A DNA stretch of 64,000 bases from Warburgia ugandensis (GCA_035236585.1 CP141139.1:16384990-16448989); one strand, 5' to 3'; positions 46,000-59,844 are shown, numbered from the stretch's first letter. The notes: generated by a model from the letters alone, not told the origin. Translations and numbers: made by a program.

Positions 46000-47289
46000 C
46001 CTCCTCTCCTCTTCCCCATCGTAGCTCAAATCCATCCCTAATCTTCTCCTCTTCCTCCAGCCACCTGTTCTCCTTTTTCTCTGGCAACTGTAACTACAGT
46101 TACTATTTGGCCCTACGACAATTGTCTGAGCAACAGTGGATCGAAGATCAGACATTGCAGCTAGATTCCTCGCTAGAAGACAATCAAAACCACTCCATCT
46201 ATTTCACAATAGGAGCAGATTTTATCGGCGATCAGACAAAGATTCTAATTCGGTAACATAGAGTTTTTTTTACAACAATTTGATGGGAAAATCCATGTTT
46301 ACCGGCATCAAATGACCACGAAATGATACCAAACTTAATAGGAGTGAAGGTAAGAGCCTAATCTACAAACCCTTTTAATTAGGAGTCAATCCAACCTAGA
46401 AAGCATCATCAGTGACTATCACTTTGGTCACCTTCTCTTGCAATGGCCAGTCATCACCAGTAACCCTGTTCTGGATCCAGAGATCAAATCTAAATAGTTT
46501 ATTTGATCTGAAACACTAAAACTGCAATTAAGAATGCTATATAACTCTAATTGACTATCCAAAAATTCTGTTGTGTTTGTATTAATGATGCTGACCTAAT
46601 TATGTAATAAAATATAGGATTAGAAAACAATTTTATCTACTTATGGCCTAAAAACCCTAGGAATCTCATAGATCTACAAGATCAAAAATGATCCGAACCT
46701 AATACGTGGTATATTGAACAACTTAGAAGCTTTAGATATCTAAATAAACCCTGAATTAATGATGATCACCCTTGGATCATAGACCCGACCCTTTATGGAT
46801 AGGATTGGAGTCTAGATCAATAATCTAGGTTGTTAATTTATAAATCTGACTGATGATCAATATAGATTAGATGATAATAGTTGGATTCTTAATCTTAAAT
46901 TCAAGATCCATGAAGACATTGAAAGAGATTCAATATTCAAATTGAAGAAAAACGCGATCCAAGTAACATCATCGAGGTAGGTAGTATGATGCTACTAAGT
47001 TTTCAAATGCTTTTCAAAATCTAAAATGATTTATACTTGAATATATTACCATGTTTAGTATGCTTTTGGAAATAATATTTGAAAATTGATATTTTGAGCA
47101 TGTGACTATTCTTGTGATTCATGATCTTGATGATATTGCTTACATCTTTCATAGGCAGTTTTATATATGCATTGCTCGCATGTTTTGAAACTAGTTGTAT
47201 AAATTGCATGATTTATGATGATTGACACTTGGATTTGGATTATATGTACATATCTTTTTCGAGCTAATGAGCCTAGTGGGCACTATGCT

Positions 47290-47500
47290 AAGTGGGTAGA
47301 TTGCCGATTGAGGCAACTTGCAAAAGGAACAAAATCTTGAGTTCCAAGTGGGTAGATCGCCAATTAAGGCACCTTGCAAAGGGAATAAAACCTTGAGTTC
47401 CAAGTGGGTAAATCGCCGATTGAGGCAACCTGCGAAGGGAACAAAACCATGAGTTCCATGTGGATAGATCATCTAATGAGACAGCTTACGAAGGGACAAA
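47290..47500 (+). repeat. 56-bp tandem repeat, nearly four units
   Basis: Units start at 47290, 47346, 47402 and 47458, each reading AAGTGGGTAGATCGCCGATTGAGGCAAC... to GAGTTCC with small differences; the fourth is divergent. It sits in the same part of the LTR as the GATGGTAAACC array of element D, so expandable repeats in this zone look typical of these LTRs. Confidence 0.85.
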
Positions 47501-48319
47501 GAAGACATATCCACAGTCGACTGTGGAGACTGTGATGGCTGGTCTTTAGATACCAGAGACACACGATTTTAGATAGGTTCTGGTCGTGAGCATAGTGGGC
47601 CCTATGATTTTGGTTTTTGGTATCACCATACATGGTGTATTGAGATGGTCTTAGATGAGTACTCATAACCAGTCGGCTTGATGTGTTAGTCGAGAAACCC
47701 ACGCGTATGAAATCTACCATTGGGTTGAGATTCTATCATCTGGTTTGATCAGTCACTATTTTAACATTTTTGTAATATTTTATATTATTGATTGATGCAT
47801 TTTAATGGAAAGTTTTTTCATTTGAAAATATACAAACAAGTAGAATGATTTACGCATGAATACCCACATTTACATAAATTGCATAATTTTATTTGAAAAA
47901 TTCTTGTTGAAATTATGCATGTTGCATGGTGTGTTTTCAAATTAATAGTATCAAATTCACCTACTAAGTATGAGAAATACTCAACCTAATATATTATTTT
48001 TTTACAGATCAGCTCAAATAGGAATAGAAGAAGTATCAAGAAGATTTAGTGCTGCGATTAAGTGGGTGAAGATAACAACAAACATAAATGTAAGTATATA
48101 AACTCATTGTTTTGGAACATGTATATATACATCATACAGTTGGACTGTGAGCTATTACTGGATAGATCTGGGATACATTTATTATATTTTGAGTATACAT
48201 TATTTTATTTTTCTTTGAAGTAAATGACACTCAGGGTTTTCAAAATGGATTTAAAAAGAAAAAGTTTCTTCCTCTTCATTGCATTGTTTTTCAAAATAGG
48301 TCCCAACTATGCATTAGAA

Positions 48320-48697
48320 ATTAGTTATGCATTTAAAATTGGATGTGCAAAACCTAAGTATAATGTGCTTGCAAAAACTTTGAATAAACTAAAAGATCAA
48401 CATTTTTTGAAAGTGCATCACTAGATCCCATTTCCAACCAGTCAAAATAATGTGGGCTCTTGTTTACTACTGCCAAAAAGGAGGAATCACTAACACACCA
48501 TTACTATAACTAGGACATCCAAAAAATTGAAGAAACTAAGAGTTACAAATAAGATGGCACCAAATTCTCCAAAGATTCATAACCTACAGTATATGAAACA
48601 TCATAAAAATTCATATCCTACATTCTTTACTTGCAACACTTCCTGAGGGTGGGAAACAAATATGGATAGAATTGAAAGTCATTCTTTACTCTAACAA
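48320..48697. other. Noncoding tail downstream of inverted second gene
   Basis: Nothing recognisable; AT-rich sequence between the end of the Ulp1-like exon and the solo LTR flank. Confidence 0.4.
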
Positions 48698-51600
48698 CTA
48701 ATTGAATGTCATTCCATACTTAGCCCATTCAGATCTTATTTCATTAAGAATTACCCTAGAGTAAGTCTTCTTGGATGCCCACTCTGAAAGCACAGCAGCC
48801 TAAAATACAACATATTTAATTAAGCTAAAACCTTTTAGCTAGATCTATAAAAAATTTAGTAACACATAAGATTATGGAAAAAAAGGTTTTCTACCTTTCT
48901 TAAACGGGAGACAAGGGCACCATCGATTGCGAGGGTCCTCATGTACTTCAGGACATAATACCCACATTCCCAATCTGACTGTTGTCTAGGGCACTATGGA
49001 ACAAGGACAATAAAACAACTAATAAATATCATTTGTAATAATGTAGGTTTAATTAGTGATAACTTAGAGCAATTAATTGTTTCATATACCTTGACATTCT
49101 TCTAAGTGAGTTTTGGTGGTTGTATAGTCTCAGTCTCAATAGCCCAATTAAACCAAACCCTACAAATTTATATTTCAAAAGCATTAGAAATGAATAACAA
49201 TTTATGCACTTATATACAAATAACACATAAAAAAAATAAATTCTTACTTATTTATAATACTTACGAGAGCGGGACAGACGTGCGATCCACAAGAATAAAA
49301 AAAGAAAGCATCCCCACTGTGCACATCCAAAACAAGCAACATCCAATGAGACCTACATAGACAGTCATATGGATTGTAATGGAAGTTGACAATCCATAAG
49401 TATAGAATAATTTGAAGAGAAAATAAACAAAATAAAAATTTACCCTCTATTGCAGGGAATCATTAAGCCCTGTCCCTTAGAGCAATGAAATAAGCTTGCT
49501 AAAATATCCTAACTATGATGCTTGATCACCCATTGCGCCGAAGCACTAAAAATGATGCCAAATTCAAGGAATTGGTAAAGTATTGTACCCTCACCCTCAC
49601 CCTCAAAAAAGCCAGTAGCATCATTCAAGAACCTACATAGAAGAAATAATTAGTACATATACCATTAAAATGTAACATGTAATTAAATATCAATTGATTT
49701 ATAAGCAAGTATGCGCATATATACCCAATGTAGGAGACAATGTGAGGGTGCTCTAGTTGATCTCATTGAAAAATGTGTAATAGGTCCTCTACCATAAGTG
49801 GCACTTCAATAATGCTATTGGAACGCATTCCCCGCTTGATTTGTATAGGATTACTGATGCCCATATTGCTGTTGATGAGACCATAAAGTACCCTTAGGGA
49901 TCGAGGTGTGTTAGATGGGACTTCCACATGCTCTTGGGTCAACTACTTATTAAATGACTTCTATGAGGCCTTTAGCCAAAGAATGTTAATGAGAAAGATA
50001 GTATGATAAGGTACATACCATGGACTCTATGGAAATGGTTAGTTCCTCTAGCCAAGCGACGTGATATACAACTGCCTGCCCAATGGTTATAATATTTTTC
50101 ATTTCTAATGGGAATGGTAGGTAGGCATTAGCATTCAATGCCATGGTAATGGAAACCTGCTTAGTACCTTGTGGCATAATAATTCCGTGCAAAATGCTTG
50201 ATTCATGCTCATAGCATGAACCAACTGCCATGATATTTTGATAGGATTCCACGACCAATAGGCATTAAACCACCTGCAACGCAAATATGCAATAGATAGG
50301 TTGAGATATATAAAAGATTATTACAAAATGACAATGAAAACTTATAGTTTTGTCGTTATACGTATATACCTCCTGGGCAAGAATTTCCTATTCACGAGGA
50401 GGTAGATGTCCTTCATCATCTTCTTCGGTTGGGGAATTATAGCTTGCATGTGATGGAGGTATAGTGGGGCTGGGAGTATTATGAGTAAGGGGTGCAACAA
50501 CCACCATCAAACCTCCCTCTTGCATCTGTCTAATTATATCCAGCCTTACTTTCGCAACGAACGCATTATAAGCTACCTCATCATCTTGAACTTTAGGTAT
50601 ACATCCTCTACCAAAGAATTTAGAAGGAACAATACCATGACCCATGCCCTTAACTCGACTAGGGTGGTCTTCCTTATTGCCCATAGCCCTATATAGGATG
50701 TCTTCCTGGGCAGCTGTGCTGCTTAAAGTTCCTGTAGTAGCCCTTTCTTGGGTAAGAGCATCCTGCAAAATTTAATCAAAAAGGCACAATCATTTGATCT
50801 AATTAATGGTAAAAAATTTATAGATAGGTGGAACCACTTACTATGTGCAAAGCAATTTGCACAATAGTTTCATCTGAGAACTCCCAGTATGGCTCACCGA
50901 GTGCATCATCTTCTAGAGAATGGAGCAATCAATGGGTTCCATAGTCCTATGTTTTTTTTACTGTCAAGCAAAGGCACTATAGATAGAGAACATGTATATA
51001 ATTATAGTAGCATTAAATTGAATATGATAAATTATCATAAATGCTTACATCACGCTCTTTTAAACAAGCATAGCCCATCCTAGATAGGTGGTGCTGCAAA
51101 TTTGTTTGGTGCACCTTTCTTACCCTTGCACTCTTCACCTGCACATTTTTACATGCCTGATCAAATACAATAAATTGAACATTACATATAATTAAAAGAA
51201 TGAACCGTCATTTCTGCACATACCTCAAACTCGGCGAAGGTGCAGTTCTGTACAAATGCATTCCAAGCCTCCTGGTCGATGACGTCAGAGTAAATGGAAG
51301 GCACCGTGTATAGCCTTGATGGCTCGTTAACATTTGGAACTATGTACTTGTGAATAAGGTAGTTCTTCCATTTTCTCCATTGGTCACTAGCACCTTGTAA
51401 AGCACACATCTTCTTGTCATCCGACACGTCAAAGGAAGACTGCAAATGGAAGACATCGAATTACTATATTTGAAAAATAAGGAAAGTTATAATGTAAATA
51501 ATATATGTACTTTAATGTTTACATACCTTCACCATTTCCCATATTGAATCTTTGGTTGAGGATAACACAAGTCTCCAATCATCAACTGTGATAGGAACCA

Positions 51601-51838
51601 TGCTTCTTATTGTAGAGCAGATGAAACTACTATAAGCAAGGGCACTCTCACCAATTTCTTGCCCTCTACTATTGTATTGGATAGTTTCTTTAATTCCCTT
51701 CAATTTTCTCTTGATAGCCTTTTCCATTGTTGTTCGCCCTCTGTCCTTTGTTTTTGGAGTAGTACTGCTCATGTGAGCCTCTTGTTCGTGCTCTTCATTG
51801 AAGTTGTGTTCTTCAATTTGATGTTCTCTTGGTTCCAT
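48698..51838 (-). pseudogene. CACTA second gene: Transposase_24 plus Ulp1-like protease
   Basis: Multi-exon gene read on the minus strand. The first exon (51512-51838) has YNSRGQEIGES and VPITVDDWR...DSIWEMV. It is followed by the QWRKWKNYLIHKY exon (51182-51445), then DILYRAMGNKEDHPS and RVKGMGHGIVPSKFFGRG (50388-50768), then NIMAVGSCYEHES...LPFPLEMK (49986-50280). A helical block (about 49745-49880) and a C48-type cysteine protease domain complete it. That domain has HWMLLVLDVHSGDAFFFYS (His codon complement 49346-49348) and RQQSDWECGYYVLKYM (Cys codon complement 48964-48966). The YS after FFF replaces the usual DS, so the catalytic Asp seems lost. The ending RSEWAKYGMTF resembles family C-termini. 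One clear nonsense change (WNHLEHPH in the outer copy, stop in this one) makes it a probable pseudogene. Confidence 0.78.
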
Positions 51839-53455
51839 CGTTACTACAAAGAAACATTCAATGATATTAGAACAATACTTTTAAACGACCTTTCAATAAT
51901 TACATGCTAATTAAAACCCTCATCTAAGTTAAACATGAATAATCATCATCAACAATATGAATAAATGCTTGCCTTGGAATAAAGATAATACTATAGTCTT
52001 TCAAATTACTTGATAGGGCACGATAAAAATGCATATTTAAATAAGCACTAAACAATCAACATGATGGCTTTAGGTTTAACTAGAGCATGTATCTTCAACA
52101 AATAAATAGGTATAATTACAAGTATGTTGGAAATGAACAATTATCTAGACTTTAGCAGAATTAACATAGTACTAGGAAAAATCCATATAATAATTTAAAT
52201 CAAACTCTCATACAAACCTCAATCTATAAATCCTCAAAAATGAAAGGCACAATGAAAGATGTTCTAATAAGAAAATAATAATAATTTTTTCCTCATGCCT
52301 AATAAATCATGCATATACATGTATATATCATACGAGGTGACATTTTAGTCCTATCACAAGGACATTGGCACACCTATCCTACCAGTAGAGACCTCTATGC
52401 ATGTCCAATGCTCCTGGACCTTCAACAACACATCCCATACTATCCAACTCTCAAGGACATCAAACACATCTCCCATACTATCCAATTCTTCTTGACATCA
52501 TTGAGCCTTACAACTACTCAATGAGCACATGCCTTAGGGTCTACCTACTCAAGTCAACGTTGAGTGGCTTTTTCCTTAATATCAAATCAAAACCTTGCAG
52601 GACTTACAGCATCTTCAAGACTGCCGGCCTTAAAAGCTCAAATCAAGTAGGAAATCAATTCCCAAATCTAGTATACATTGAAATGCAGAAAGGTTTGGGT
52701 TTTGCACTATCTCTTGTGTAAGGAAGAATTTTCAAAGGACTTCCATTCATAGAGCAATGATTCATGCATCATCAGTTACCATTCATGCATAGACTTATAC
52801 CCATTTTCCACTCCTCATGATAGACATATAGTCATGAGCATATTTAAAAGAAAGAGCATGAATCTAAATATTACATGTTCCCCACACTTTCATGTACAAT
52901 CATAAATGAAAACGATTTGAAATTGGTTAATAAAACCGTACAATTCAAGTAACCATCATACCAATCACAAAAATACGTATTGGCTGGTTCACATACATAC
53001 ATTGGAGTACTTTGATTCATGCCATTTCCTTAGAGAATATTATAGGTTTGTTTTACCAAAATACTCAAGCTAGTTACTAGAGGTATACATTAATTGGTTT
53101 GGAGGTTAAGGTAGTTTGGTGAAGGTTCCTTGTCTTTGCTATGCTAAGTGTTTTCATGTTTTCACTTTAGAATATGCATTTTTTTTTTGTATAGTTACCT
53201 TTGAAGTGATTGCTTAGCTCATAGGATGTTTAGCTAAAAGGTCTAATGCCATTGATTACTTGTGACTATGTTATTAGAAAGCTTCCATACCTTGATCAGT
53301 AAAAGAAATTCTTATTGGATCAGTGTTTTCATGCTAGCTTGTGATTACTCCATACCACATCCTAATTACCCTATCTATACCACACACTAAATAACACTGA
53401 TCTAGCATGAAAACTTAAATCATAAAATGAGTTTTAGTGGAATTTACCTTCTACG
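51839..53455 (-). other. Leader/intron region of inverted second gene
   Basis: Upstream of the first coding exon. It contains a segment with repeated CCCATACTATCCAA words (52430-52500) that has no counterpart in the outer copy and could be a further small insertion. No recognised domain. Confidence 0.4.
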
Positions 53456-53905
53456 TGAGTCACCGTGGTTTTCTCCCTTTGGTTTTCTTCGGCGCACATG
53501 CAAATCGGGTCCCACTAGCTCCAACCCTCTTCTCTCCTTTCTGCTCTCCTTCTCTCTTCTTCTTACCGTGGGTGCAACATGTAGATCGACTCCCACCTCT
53601 CCTTCTCTCTTCTTCAGTGTGGGTGGTTCTCCAGCGTGAAGATCGCCTCCAACCCTCTTGTCTCCTTTCTCCTCTCCTTCTCTCTTCTCCTCTCTTCCCT
53701 CTCTCCTCTCTTCTTCTTCCCTCTCTTCTCCGACCTAGGTGCGGCGTGTAGATGAGTTCCCACCCTCTCCTTCTCTCTTCTCCAAAGTGGGTGTGGCATG
53801 GAGATCGGCTGCCACCCTCTCCTTCTCTCTTCTCTTCTCTGCTCTTCTCTTTTCTCTCCCTTCTCTTCTTCTCCCATGTTTTCTCCCTCTTGTCGGGTTG
53901 CTTTG
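53456..53905 (-). repeat. CT-rich tandem repeat before inverted second gene
   Basis: Repeats of CCCACCCTCTCCTTCTCTCTTCTC joined to GTGGGTGTGGCGTGTAGATCG-like words, four or five imperfect units. It is in the same place as the G-rich repeat of the outer copy. The frames it yields (rich in Arg and Glu, or Ser and Leu) are compositional. Confidence 0.75.
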
Positions 53906-53954
53906 TTAGGTTTTGAGAAGAAATAGAGATATGTGCGCACACGAAGATCAAAAT

Positions 53955-55015
53955 TTTATACTTTTAAAGTCGCTTACTTATAAATAACTTTAAAAGTATT
54001 GATTTTTCAAGTCGTTTAGTTATAAACAACTTTAAAAATGTACAATTTTTAAAATTTTAAATTATATATATATATGTATGTATACACCTCTTTTGTTAAT
54101 TAGTGCATACTCCACAAAATCTAACAATAAGTAATGCAAGAAATTAATGAAACAAAATTTTAATGATAGAGTTAAAGAATCAAGGGTTAGTTTAATTAAG
54201 GGTTCAAGTGTTCAGGAAACAACATGGGGTTAATTTGGTTAAGGGCTTAGGGTTCAAGGTACTTACGTGTGTAAGTGTTCAGAGTTTAGGGGCTCAAGGG
54301 TACTCCGTAAACAAGTTTCAGGGTTAGGAGTTAAGGGCTCAAGGGTAAGGTTCACTGTTAGAGTTTAAGGGCTCAAGTTAAGGTCAGTATTAGGGGTTCA
54401 GGTTAATTAGGGTTAGGGTTCATGCATGGTTGATCTACAGTTAATTAATTAATTTTAAATGAATATATATATATTTGATTGACTCTAATATTCCAAAGTT
54501 TCCTTGTGCCACCCAAAATTGTAGGAACAGTACTCCATTTTTAAGAACAAAAAATATGTAATATAACCAAAAATTAGCACAAGAAATGTACTAATAAAAG
54601 ACAATTAAACAAAAGAAGGATGATAAATTAATTATATTAAAATGTGGGGGCGTTAACTTAATTCTCATTCCTGACATGTATGTGTCAATGTGGTTCTTAT
54701 AATATATATTTATTAAATTTACACTAAATGCATCGCAAAGTACTATATAGAAACACTCTTAAATAAATAAAAATATATGACAAACAAAGAAATACAATAA
54801 TTATACTAATAAAAGCACATTAAGAAAAATAAGATGAATAATTTATTATTAGTTTAGTTATAATTTTAAAGACGTTTATTTATAAACAACTTTAAAAGTA
54901 CATACTTTAAAAGTCATTTATTTATAAAGACTTTAAAATTACATACCTATTAAAGTAGTTTATAAATAAAAAACTTTTAAAGTAGATACCTTTGAACGCA
55001 ACATTTTAAAATAGT
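53955..55015 (-). repeat. Middle region of inverted CACTA with repeat palindromes
   Basis: AAGTCGTTTA-type palindromes at 53955-54050 and 54865-55015 flank a single copy of the middle unit, with a complementary telomere-like tract (54180-54430, including TTAGGGTTAGGG). The outer element has nearly three copies of this region. Confidence 0.8.
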
Positions 55016-55298
55016 TTTTGTTCAAATTATATACACCTTTTATATGTACTTACAAAATCTAACAATTAATGCACAATGAAACAATTTTTATTTTTTTTAT
55101 AGTCAGCATTGCATTCATGCATTCTTTTTGTATGCATATATATATATATATATATCTAGCTAACTTATATATCAATCCATGCATATATTATTGCTCATGA
55201 CAAAAGACCTAATTAAAAAGCATAAATATTGAATTATATAGATGTTGCAACTGACTAATATACATATTATTCCACAAACCCCAAAATATATATTGTTT

Positions 55299-55975
55299 TC
55301 AAACCCAAGCACCTTCCTCACCATTGTCACATACGTAATCCTCATTCTCACCTAGTATTGCTTCGATTGATGGGATTGTTTTGGTAACAGAAGGGTAGTT
55401 TATTTCAGTGTCTCCTAGATCATCTTCATCATATAAATTCCTTGGACAAGATGATAAAACAATTGACCATCTCTTATCATGTTCATCTTATACGTAAAAT
55501 ACTTGTTTTGCTTGAGATGCTAAGATAAATTGATCATTTTTATAGCCGATCCTGTTGAGGTGAACCAATGTCAATCCAAGGGCATCAATTTTGATGCTAT
55601 CTTTGTTTTGTTCTACCCAATCGCACTTAAACACAACCACAGCTCTAAAAGTATAATCTAAGGCCCAAATCTCTCTTATAACCTCGTAATAAATTTCATC
55701 TGCCACTATTGACCTGTTATCCATTGAACTGAAAAAGAATGTAGCATTGGCAACTAAGCCAACTCCACCATTCTATTACACTCTTGAGTTATCACGATCT
55801 TTCATGTAAAAGAGATAACCATTGATGGCATATCCAGCATATTTTATTACTTATGGTCATGGTCCCATCACCATCTTGCATAAGGTTTCTAATATATCGT
55901 TGCTTGCTACTTCTCATTGATCTTGAATCTGTGTATATTAATATATTATGTAAGATTAATATATACGTATATATG

Positions 55976-56006
<31 letters not shown>

Positions 56007-58609
56007 TAGTTATTTAATATACATTAAGTGAGAGTTTACCTTCTTACACAGCTAACTATTACAAGTGCAACAATGCTCAAATTGTAGCCACTTCAATTTC
56101 TTTACATGACTTGGATTCTTTGCCGTGATCACGACCATGTGGTCACTATGAACACGCATATGCACAAACAAATTAATAGAGTATTAATCATAGAAAATGT
56201 AATTAACCATCAACAATTAAATTTTACATATGCATGCATGCATAATTAACTTACTCAATGTATGGTTGGACTTCATCAACATTTCGTAACACATAAAGAT
56301 GCACCTGGTCTTGTTCTTTATAGTCAACCGTCAATACATGACCACTCGATAGAGGTTCACCAACCTTTGGATCATGAAATGCAACTGATTGTTTCTTTCT
56401 TGAGATTCCAATAGTATCCACTCCTACTAAGTACTCTGTACAAAACTCCACTAGTTCCTCTACAATATCACATGCAACTATACACCCCTCTAGCTAGTTG
56501 TGATTACATATATACCCTTTTAAAATTTTCATGTACCTCTCAAATGAATACATCCATTGCAAGTAAACTGGCCTACAAAGTCTGACCTCGTCAATGAGGT
56601 GCACTGTTAAGTGTACCATGATGTCAAAGAAGGATGGTGAAAAGATTGTCTCAAGTTCACATAAAGTTGTCACTAGATGACCTTGAATTTCTTGTAATTT
56701 TGAAACATCCACCACCTTCTTGCACAAAGCATTAAAGACATAGCAAAATTTTGCAATAGCTCCCCTAACTTTGTATGGTAACATCGAACATATTGCTACT
56801 AGCAATAATTGTTGCATCAATGCATGACAATCGTGCAACTTCATCCCCAACAATTTTAGCTCTTCCATAGAAATAATGTTCTTAAAGTTTGAAAAGTAGT
56901 TGTCTAGGACTTTGAACTTAAATAAGGTTTTACACATTATTCTTCTCTCCTCTCTATCGAGAGTAAATTTTGCCTTAGGCAGATATGTTCCTCGACTAAC
57001 CCTATCCTTTGGGTGTAACCTCCTCTTCAAACCCATGTTCATAAGATCCATGAGAGCTGCAAGTCTATCCTTTGTTTTTCATGGTATATTAAGCAGCGTA
57101 CCAGTCAAGCTTTCACACACATTCTTCTCAATGTGCATGACATCAAGCACATGGTGTATATCAGTGATTTTTAGTATGGCAGACGAAAGAATATTGATTT
57201 CTTCTTCCAACAACTTCTACAATTACTTTCACCTGCATTCTTCTTTGCCCACAAGACATTGATGTTTTCAACCTGCTCTAATACTTGTCATCCTGTTAAC
57301 ATCTTTGGAGGGGTCCTAGTCTCTACACACCTGTTAAATTCTCCCTTCTTAAAAAAATATGATGGTCTTTGCCAACCATCTTCTATGCTTAAGGAATGCC
57401 ATTTTTCTTCCATGTTTAAGTCGTACAACATATGTTTGATCACTATAGATAGCACAAGCATCATATCCCTTCACAGTGCATCCAGACAAATTACCATACA
57501 TAGGGAAATCACTTATTGTCCACAACAGTATAACCTTTATGGTAAATGATTCTTTCCTGTATGCATCGTATGCTTCAACACATACATCCCATAATGTCTC
57601 AAGATCATTGATCAAGGGATACAAGTACATGTTGATGTCATTTTTTGGCTACTTTGGACCCAATATCAACATAGTTAGCATCATGTACTTCCTCTTCCTG
57701 CATAAAGATGGTAGAAGGTTGTAACAAACTAATATAATGGGCCAACAACTATACTTGCTACTCATCAAATTATGAGGATTAATCCCATCTGTAGATAATG
57801 TTAGTCGTAGGTTTCTAAGTTCTTCACCAAAATTAGGCCATATGAAGTCTATAAGTTTCCATGCTAGGCTATCTGCTGAATGGCGTGAAAAGCTATCAGC
57901 TACTCTGTCATTGGCATGCCACACCAATTTCTTCACTGTTTTTGTTATACGAAACATTCTTTTGAACCTTGAAATAAGGGAAAAGTACCATAGAACCTTT
58001 GCAGGGATGCCTGTAAATGTCTCAGTTGAATTCGTCTTTAACTTCCATCTTGATTGTCCACAAGTTGGGCTTGTAGTTTTATCCTTGTGCTCCTTCCTAT
58101 ATAAGATGCAATCATTAGGACACGCATGTATCTTATCATACTTCAATCATAATACAGCCATGGTTTTCTTTGCCTCCCATGTGGACCTCGCCAATTTATT
58201 ATCCTTCGGTAGCATCTTACCCACTACTTTCAAGACTTCTATAAAACCTTGATCTGAAAAACCAAATCTTGATTGCACTTTGTAAAGTTCTACCACTGCG
58301 GATAGCTTTGTATAATCTTTCAAGACTTCCTACAGTGTCTTGATCATATATTCAAGGCCTTGTCAAGGGATGTGGAAGTTCTTCTCCATGCCAAATCCAT
58401 GGGTGATAGCTTTCATCGATTCCATTAAAGCACAAGTGTTTTATCAATACCTCTATAGTTACTTTTTTCAAGTTTTCACATTTTGAGCATGGACAACGAA
58501 TGTGATTACGATCAATACCTGCCCTAAGTGCAAAGTCTACGAAGTTTTTTGTATCCTCATCATATTGTTTCAATGTTCTTGAAGCAGACATCCAAACATA
58601 TTTGTCCAT
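55299..58609 (-). pseudogene. CACTA TNP2-type transposase, inverted copy
   Basis: Start at MDKYVWMSASRT (complement 58607-58609). Domains in order: transposase-associated N-terminus with CPCSKC and ESYHPWIWHGEEL (58352-58609); Transposase_21 core (57349-58146) with CPNDCILYRKEH, SLAWKLIDFIWPNFGEE, LSTDGINPHNLMSSKYSCWP; DUF4218 (56494-57051) with KLHDCHALMQQLLLVA and VHLIDEVRLCRPVYLQWMY; a linker (56251-56451); and DUF4216 (55488-55724) with REIWALDYTFRAVVVFKCDW and LASQAKQVFYV. An in-frame stop follows QVFYV, and frame changes separate the blocks. It is better preserved than the outer copy and would have catalysed excision at CACTA ends. About 1100 codons is normal for the family. Confidence 0.88.
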
Positions 58610-59050
58610 TATCACACGAAATCGAACCAAATTTGAGTGGAGACTTGTAAGACATGAAAAGATTAGGTAATGCATTTTACCAAACATTAGATATACATGA
58701 ATTAGAAACATTTAAAATAACTATATATATTTCATGCATGGAAACTTTTAATTAACAACAAAATAAACTAAAATTATGGCATACACATTCATGAATGAAA
58801 TCAACTTTCAAAAGGATTTTTAGCTAACAACCTTGTCAAAATTATTAAATATGCATAATACATATGAGACAAACATAAAGATACTAACCAACACTCAAAA
58901 ATCGATATTGACTAGGAATTTGTGAATGTAATTCCAATTCACAAGTAAGATTTGGTTCAGAGTAGAGAAACAGCAGCTTGGTTTACTTTTTGCACACAAA
59001 TAATAAACATAGAGTGCAAAGACACACTAGAAGTCGAAAAAATAATTCTT
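58610..59050 (-). other. Upstream intron/leader of inverted TNP2
   Basis: Matches 22890-23350 of the outer copy, including AACCAAATC(C/T)TAC and TTTGAGTGTTGGTTAGTATC stretches. Probably intron or leader; no separate gene. Confidence 0.5.
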
Positions 59051-59349
59051 AAAACAGATGTTCAATTAAAGTTGTTTGATGAAAAATGACTTTAAAAGTC
59101 TATGATTTTAAAGTCGTTTGAATATGAATGACTTTAAATGTTCATAAAAAAATTTTATTTACCATTTTTGCATTCCACAATAACATAAATACACACTGAA
59201 ATTTCTTTTACAAACACAATCACATATAATACATACATATATATATATATATATAAACAAACACATCAACAAGGAAATCAAATTATTTTTTGAATACATC
59301 CAATGTTACATGTATATCAAATGTTACATACTAACTATTAGATCCTGTT

Positions 59350-59800
59350 AAGTCAAGATCAAATAGCAAATCTGATCTTTTCATCAAAATCTGGCCTAGT
59401 ATTTAGTTGACACCACTCTTTTTCTTCAAAATAGGCCAAAATTTGATGGTATAACCACCACACTTCATCAAACCCTATGTTTGGGGGAGAAGCACAAATC
59501 CGTAGTGTTCTCCCCTTCTTCAACAGTAGGGTTGTGAGAGAAGTAGTTTTTATTTTTAATGAAATCATACGATTTTAGAGAAATCAGGATGATCGAACAG
59601 ATTCTTTAACCCCATGATATGTATAGAGAAAACCCACATGATCTACAAAATAAAAACAAAGAAAAGTTAGTAAAAGAAAAGAAATATTCTTGTGATTTAA
59701 AAGAAGTTGTAGTTTACTTACAGTTTTTTCCATTACACCAACAGTCAAAATATAAATATGGACCAAAGACGAATCTGTCATGCCAAAACCTTGAGAGGAA
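59350..59800 (-). other. Conserved spliced leader of inverted TNP2 gene
   Basis: Counterpart of 22130-22480. Small minus-strand frames (59359-59568 and 59584-59781) span the proposed intron boundaries AAAACTGTAAGT and TTTTGTAG, so they do not represent one protein as they stand. The second frame (with FDEVWWLYHQILAYFEEKEW) could be a short coding exon, but its outer counterpart is disrupted. Confidence 0.45.
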
Positions 59801-59832
59801 GAGGATAAGGGAAAAAATGTTACTTCAACAGC

Positions 59833-59840
59833 TATTTATA
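59833..59840 (-). promoter_or_regulatory. TATA box of inverted TNP2 gene
   Basis: The minus strand reads CTATAAATAGCTG, identical over the core to the box at 22069-22076 and in the same place relative to subterminal repeats and leader. Confidence 0.7.
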
Positions 59841-59844
59841 GATG

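Larger units (their letters stand above)
45491..48313 (+). mobile_element. Solo-LTR-like element C (2.8 kb)
   Basis: Bounded by TTAGAA at 45485-45490 and 48314-48319, a 6-bp direct repeat. It starts TGTGTGCAATGACCC and ends CCAACTATGCA. The layout follows the plus-sense LTRs: GAAAACGGAGTTTGCATGAAAAAGTTATGAG at 45727, a TATAAAT box at 45993, a GC-richer block, a tandem repeat, and a TTTTTACAGATCAGC region near the end. It lacks coding domains. A 6-bp instead of 5-bp flank and a poorly conserved right end make the boundaries less certain than for A1, A2 and B2. Confidence 0.65.

Noticed and set aside
53460..53951. 163-codon Arg/Glu-rich minus-strand frame
   Set aside because: Compositional product of the CT-rich tandem repeat in front of the second CACTA gene; also open in other frames.
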